From NCBI RefSeq assembly GCF_000208925.1, contig NW_001915205.1, forward strand, positions 4,551-14,846: a stretch of 10,296 nt of DNA, given 5' to 3'. Below the pieces are notes generated by a model. The model ran no database searches. It saw nothing but the letters and a program-made list of their open reading frames with translations, and was not told where the DNA came from. The position numbers and the translations under genes were made by a program. Every line of letters starts with the position of its first letter. Position 1 is the first letter of the stretch. Shown in pieces: positions 6,920-10,296 of the stretch. This DNA is from Entamoeba histolytica HM-1:IMSS. Lineage: Eukaryota; Evosea; Mastigamoebida; Endamoebidae.

Positions 6920-7240
6920 TTAATTATAATTTATAATAAAAATATTATTATTTATATTATTTAATTTTTTAGATTCATTTGCAAATGGGTTATTCTTTAA
7001 CTCATTCTATGTTATTCTTTCTTCATCATTTATGTTTAATAATTTTTTTACAAATGACACTGATAAAAAAAACTGTTCATTCAATATGTTGCGTTGAATT
7101 TCTTTAATTTCATTATAATAATATTTAATTTTTTTCGTACTATTCTTTTGACAATACAACGAAAAAATAATCAGATAATATAATAAAATACTTAATAAAA
7201 ATAAATCACTTTTATTTAAATATTTAGTAGTTAAAAATAA
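6920..7240 (-). pseudogene. C-terminal remnant of a second protein kinase
   Basis: One minus-strand frame of 107 codons is open apart from a single TAG at 7007-7009. It aligns by eye with the C-lobe of Ser/Thr kinases. NKSDLFLLSILLYYLIIFSL corresponds to subdomain IX (family KSDxWSLGVxLYxL). SVSFVKKLLNINDEERIT-stop-NELKNNPF corresponds to subdomain XI (family LLxxDxxxRxTWxELxxHPF), with the conserved Arg present and the stop exactly where Trp is expected. The upstream kinase core (HRD, DFG, APE) is not found, so the gene is truncated as well as interrupted. It is not CMGC-like and so is not a duplicate of the neighbouring CDK; the pattern is closer to CAMK- or ULK-type kinases. It occupies the region directly upstream of the CDK gene. 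Confidence 0.6.
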
Positions 7241-7469
7241 TTACATAAATTCATAACTGATGGTAACTTTGAAAGAATATAAAGACACTTTCTATTTATT
7301 ATTTTAATTAATTGCATAAATGTATTTTTTGATAATGAATTAAATATTTTAGAGTTATTTTTATTCTTTTTCATTTTATTTAAAATAAAATTGCTTCCAT
7401 TAACTCATTCTTGAAAAATTCTCTTTGATTATTACCATATATAACATTCAGTATGTTTGTTTTGATAAA
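7241..7469. other. A+T-rich stretch, no firm gene
   Basis: No gene is supported. A minus-strand frame near 7240-7345 reads a short protein-like peptide (LIKIINRKCLYILSKLPSVM) that may be another piece of decayed coding DNA. On the plus strand TTATTTAAAA at 7376-7385 and AAAAATTCT at 7414-7422 resemble the Entamoeba TATA and initiator elements at near-standard spacing, upstream of the small ORF at 7470. Confidence 0.3.
7376..7422 (+). promoter_or_regulatory. possible TATA/initiator pair
   Basis: TTATTTAAAA (7376-7385) differs by one base from GTATTTAAA over the core, and AAAAATTCT (7414-7422) differs by one base from the initiator AAAAATTCA. They are separated by about 30 bases, as in Entamoeba core promoters. 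The only ORF downstream is the weak one at 7470, with a leader of about 50 bases, longer than usual. Chance is quite possible in this composition. Confidence 0.25.
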
Positions 7470-7649
7470 ATGGAAATTCTTCTTGGTTTATTATTATTTG
7501 TCTTAGTATTTATTCTTTTTTATTTTTTAATATCATTCTCACTTTTAAATAATACTACATTTTATACTTCAATCTTCATTTTTATAACACTTCATATTCT
7601 TTCTCATTTATTTACATTCTTATCTCTTAATAATATTATTAATAGTTGA
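7470..7649 (+). CDS. doubtful small hydrophobic ORF, 59 codons
   Basis: From the ATG at 7470 the frame encodes 59 residues with two hydrophobic stretches (MEILLGLLLFVLVFILFYFL, and about residues 34-53) separated by a polar turn (NNTT). It could be a two-pass membrane peptide. T-rich DNA yields such hydrophobic frames freely, and no family is recognised. The sequence is less repetitive than the other T-rich frames, and a possible promoter pair lies upstream, so it is listed but not endorsed. Confidence 0.2.
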   Translation: MEILLGLLLFVLVFILFYFLISFSLLNNTTFYTSIFIFITLHILSHLFTFLSLNNIINS

Positions 7650-7683
7650 GTAGATTTTTCCATTACCACTTATTTCAATTAAA

Positions 7684-7860
7684 ATTATTTTTTAAATACT
7701 TTTGTTATGATGTTTGAAAGTTTTTTATATTCTGATTATACTGTAATAATCTTTTCCATACTTAACTGCTAATATTAACAAACTCCAAAGGATTATTATT
7801 CGTTAATATAAATAATTCCAATACTCACTCTTACAAGCAAACAATATAATGAAATTATTA
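7684..7860 (-). pseudogene. weak coding remnant, faintly Myb/SANT-like
   Basis: A minus-strand frame reads SEYWNYLY, stop, RIIILWSLLILAVKYGKDYY, SIIRI, stop, KTFKHHNKSI. The LLxLAVKYGKDYYSI segment recalls the LLxxAVxxYGxxxWxxI pattern of Myb/SANT repeats, but the distance from the first Trp is too short and no complete repeat is seen. It may be decayed coding DNA of another kind or chance. Confidence 0.2.
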
Positions 7861-7969
7861 ACTTACTATATCTAACATTTCACTAAAGAATCAATGAAAG
7901 ATAAAATGAGTAGGGTACGAAAATTAGCAAAGAAAAAATGCATCTAAAAAATTTACAAAAATGAAAAAA

Positions 7970-7989
7970 GATGCAAAATAATTTGCATC
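7970..7989. repeat. short perfect palindrome GATGCAAA-ATAA-TTTGCATC
   Basis: Two 8-bp arms are exact inverted copies around a 4-base centre. The same TTTGCATC/GATGCAAA word recurs as a short array inside both arms of the large inverted repeat (9581-9675 and 9866-9960), and TTTGCATCC also marks the inner end of its right arm. This may mark the left limit of a repeat-derived region. Confidence 0.5.
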
Positions 7990-8149
7990 CATAGAATTTT
8001 CCATTTATTATATTTTGCTCCTAAAATAAAAATAAATAAAAAATAAAAAGTATGATAAATATACAATCTGTATATATTTATGTTTATATTTTATGATCAC
8101 TTGTATTCATTTTGTATGAAATATTAATGAAGTAGATGATTTGATGAAT

Positions 8150-8590
8150 CATATTTAATTATTTTTATTATTTATATTCTTTTATCTATCGTATTTTTAT
8201 CTATCGTATTTTTATATTTATTTCTCTGTTTATATTATTTATATCATTGTATTCTTCTTATTATCTATATATTATTATATTATTCTTATTTTATTATTTT
8301 ATGTTTATATTATTTAGATTTTCTTATTGTTATTCTTTTATATTTAAATGTATTTTATTATTTGAATATTCATCTTTATCATTTTTATATTATTATCATT
8401 TATATCTATTTTCATTTTATATTTATTCTCTTTTGATTTATATTAATATTAATTTTATCTTTTATACTTTTTATTTATTATTATATCATTGATTATCATT
8501 TCTCCTTTTATTTATCATTTATTCTTATTATTCTTTTGTTTTTCTATATTCAATCTATGTTATATATTCATATCATTTTCATTTATATTT
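8150..8590. repeat. pyrimidine-rich low-complexity block
   Basis: The plus strand is dominated by TTAT, TTTATTAT and CATTTT words. It includes two exact head-to-tail copies of the 15-mer CTATCGTATTTTTAT (8186-8200 and 8201-8215). The open frame at 8247-8492 is Tyr/Phe/Leu-rich filler without any domain. Confidence 0.5.
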
Positions 8591-8753
8591 TATTACATAT
8601 TATATGTTATAATAACATAACACATATGATTGAATATATAATAAACATCATAATGAAATTATACATATAAATAATAAACATAAAAAAGAGTAAAATATTT
8701 TTCAATAATAAAATAATATTAATTATTTTACATCATTAAATTAGACACTTTTA

Positions 8754-9050
8754 TTGAATAGTTCTAATTTTTACAATAAAAATACACTTTTTATTTCTTC
8801 TTTTCTTATTTTATCATCTCTTTGTGATTTATTATTTTTATATTCTTTTTCTACTTTCTTTTTATTCTTTTATATATTTATATTCTTTTTATATTATTTG
8901 GTTTTCGTTGTTGTTTCTATTTCTTTCTTCTATTATTTATCAATTTTATATTCATTTATTCTTTTTATTTCTTTTTTATTAGTTCTTGAGTATTGTATAT
9001 TTCTTTATTATTTCATTTGTGTATTATCAAAATATATGTTTTATTGAATT
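8754..9050 (+). repeat. T-rich block related to the reversed palindrome spacer
   Basis: The block is T-rich with C and G interruptions. Four short words occur in the same order in the reverse complement of the spacer at 9676-9865: TTTTATCATCTCTTT (8809-8823), TTTTTATATTC (8835-8845), TTTTTATTCTTTTATAT (8859-8875) and ATTATTTG plus TTTTCGTTG (8893-8910). This suggests an older, diverged, inverted copy. The open frame through it is low-complexity and not credited as a gene. Confidence 0.4.
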
Positions 9051-9244
9051 TATGTTGAACAAATTATAAAATATAATCAATATTTTCAATGTTAAATATT
9101 CATTATTTATTGTGAAATGTTGTGTATATTTATTATATTAAATGAATATGATGAATGAATATCAATATTATTGTTTATTTGATTTTAAAAAAAATAATAA
9201 ATGAATATGAAATAATAAATGAAATAAAATAATGAAGACAATGA
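9051..9244. other. A+T-rich stretch leading into the inverted repeat
   Basis: No gene is seen. AATGAATAT, AATAATAAATGAA and related words recur. Any pairing partner of this stretch would lie beyond the right edge of the window, so the true left limit of the palindrome cannot be fixed. Confidence 0.4.
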
Positions 9245-9675
9245 AATGATAATGAAATAGAATAATCTAATATTGAACAAATCAAATAAAGAATATATTG
9301 AATATATCATTATTGTTACTTTATTATTTATTATTTCAATTATTAAATATTAATAAATTATTCATGAATATTTAATTGATTGATATTTTACAATTTCATT
9401 TTCATTTTATTTAATAAATGAAATATAAATAATAAATGAATGAATAATAATTTAATATATGAAATAATAAAAAGAAAAGAAAGATAAATAATAAAGAAAT
9501 ATGATGTATTTAATATATAATATAATTTATTATCAAATGTAATAATATCAAATGATGATTTATTTTTATTTCAAAATATTTTGCATCAATAAAATATGTT
9601 GCTAATTATTTTGCATCATTAATTTTTGCATCATTAAATTTTGCACTTTTTTTATTTGTTTCAATAAAATTTGCA
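9245..9675 (+). repeat. left arm of a 431-bp near-perfect inverted repeat
   Basis: Each base x in this arm pairs with base 19541-x in 9866-10296. I compared the arms in ten-base blocks and found mismatches only at 9250, 9606, 9645 and 9661-9662 (5 of 431), with no insertion or deletion. Four of the five lie in the inner 70 bases. The arm is very A+T-rich and carries no gene. Its inner end holds a degenerate 15-bp repeat. It could be the terminal repeat of a foldback or MITE-like element, a recent inverted duplication, or an assembly fold-back. Confidence 0.93.
9581..9675 (+). repeat. degenerate 15-bp tandem array, TTGCATCATTAATTT type
   Basis: TTGCATCATTAATTT-like units begin at 9611, 9626, 9641, 9656 and 9671, exactly 15 apart. 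A further TTGCATCAAT at 9581 is two periods earlier. Later units drift (TTGCACTTTT, TTGTTTCAAT, TTGCAGGCAA). The mirror-image array is in the right arm at about 9866-9960. Confidence 0.6.
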
Positions 9676-9865
9676 GGCAACGAAAAAAAGCAAATAATTG
9701 AAAAAGAAGAGAATGAATGATATAAAAGAATAAAAAGAAAGTAAGAAGTAGATGAAGATGAAGAAAGAATAAAAGTAGAAAGGAGAGAATATAAAAAGAA
9801 AGAAGATAAAGTGTAATAAAACAAAAGAGATGATAAAAGAAGAATAGAAAGAAAAAAATAAAGGA
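9676..9865. repeat. 190-bp purine-rich spacer of the inverted repeat
   Basis: The plus strand is made of GAAGA, AAAGAA and GATGAAGATG words and contains few pyrimidines. Minus-strand frames through it (9606-9824 and 9661-9870) are Phe/Ser/Leu/Ile filler and are not genes. As the loop of a hairpin it would stay single-stranded; on the minus strand it resembles the block at 8780-8915. Confidence 0.7.
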
Positions 9866-10296
9866 TGCAAATTTTATTTCAACAAATAAAAAAAGCGCAA
9901 AATTTAATGATGCAAAAATTAATGATGCAAAATATTTAGCAACATATTTTATTGATGCAAAATATTTTGAAATAAAAATAAATCATCATTTGATATTATT
10001 ACATTTGATAATAAATTATATTATATATTAAATACATCATATTTCTTTATTATTTATCTTTCTTTTCTTTTTATTATTTCATATATTAAATTATTATTCA
10101 TTCATTTATTATTTATATTTCATTTATTAAATAAAATGAAAATGAAATTGTAAAATATCAATCAATTAAATATTCATGAATAATTTATTAATATTTAATA
10201 ATTGAAATAATAAATAATAAAGTAACAATAATGATATATTCAATATATTCTTTATTTGATTTGTTCAATATTAGATTATTCTATTTCATTGTCATT
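9866..10296 (-). repeat. right arm of the 431-bp near-perfect inverted repeat
   Basis: This is the reverse complement of 9245-9675 with 5 differences and no indels. Pairing still holds at the last base of the window, so the arm probably continues outside. The spacer-proximal end starts GGATGCAAATTTTATTTC, against TTTGCAGG in the left arm, marking where the similarity stops. Confidence 0.93.

Noticed and set aside
1088..7240. UGA/UAG reassigned as tryptophan
   Set aside because: The intact CDK uses TGG for its Trp codons and normal stops, and the interrupted genes also carry frameshifts and lost catalytic residues.
8247..8492. 81-codon plus-strand ORF
   Set aside because: Almost only Tyr, Phe, Leu, Ile and Ser from T-rich repeat DNA; no domain and no varied composition.
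8754..9047. 97-codon plus-strand ORF
   Set aside because: Low-complexity hydrophobic translation of a pyrimidine-rich repeat; the listed start is not ATG (TTG at 8754).
9606..9870. Two overlapping minus-strand ORFs of 72 and 69 codons
   Set aside because: They lie in the inverted-repeat spacer and inner arms, and their openness reflects the purine/pyrimidine bias.
1..10296. tRNA, rRNA, CRISPR, LINE/SINE or transposase genes
   Set aside because: No tRNA TPsiC-type motif, no spaced direct repeats, and no reverse transcriptase or transposase motif was seen on either strand by eye.

Overview
This is eukaryotic DNA, about four-fifths A+T, and it most likely comes from an Entamoeba genome. The best evidence is a short T-rich intron with the Entamoeba-type 5' splice site GTTTGT and a TAG 3' end, which sits precisely inside a kinase gene. 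The extreme A+T content, compact genes and protein style agree with this. I cannot name the species, and no rRNA, tRNA, CRISPR array or bacterial operon was seen.

Almost everything gene-like is on the minus strand, and most of it is decayed. From right to left: a remnant of a second protein kinase (about 6920-7240); one well-preserved gene, a CDK9/CDK12-like cyclin-dependent kinase in two exons (5771-6848); an unrecognised membrane-protein ORF with a possible frameshifted continuation (4714-5266); a nameless remnant (4290-4547); a full-length but thoroughly broken long-chain acyl-CoA synthetase pseudogene (2424 to about 4260); a nameless frame with five internal stops (1470-1796); a further remnant (1088-1376); and an intact 208-codon ORF (425-1051) that may be the surviving 3' part of that last decayed gene. 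Small plus-strand ORFs (5406-5486, 7470-7649) are weak candidates.

The right quarter (about 7900-10296) holds no credible gene. It has pyrimidine-rich low-complexity blocks, short TTTGCATC repeats and, at the very end, a near-perfect inverted repeat. Its 431-bp arms (9245-9675 and 9866-10296) differ at 5 positions with no indel, around a 190-bp purine-rich spacer. The right arm runs to the window edge, so the palindrome may be longer, and an assembly fold-back cannot be excluded.

I do not see genes working together as a pathway. The region reads as a gene graveyard next to one live kinase gene and a large palindromic repeat. The points most worth a second look are the palindrome, the CDK's atypical activation segment and spliced tail, and the dense set of same-strand pseudogenes.
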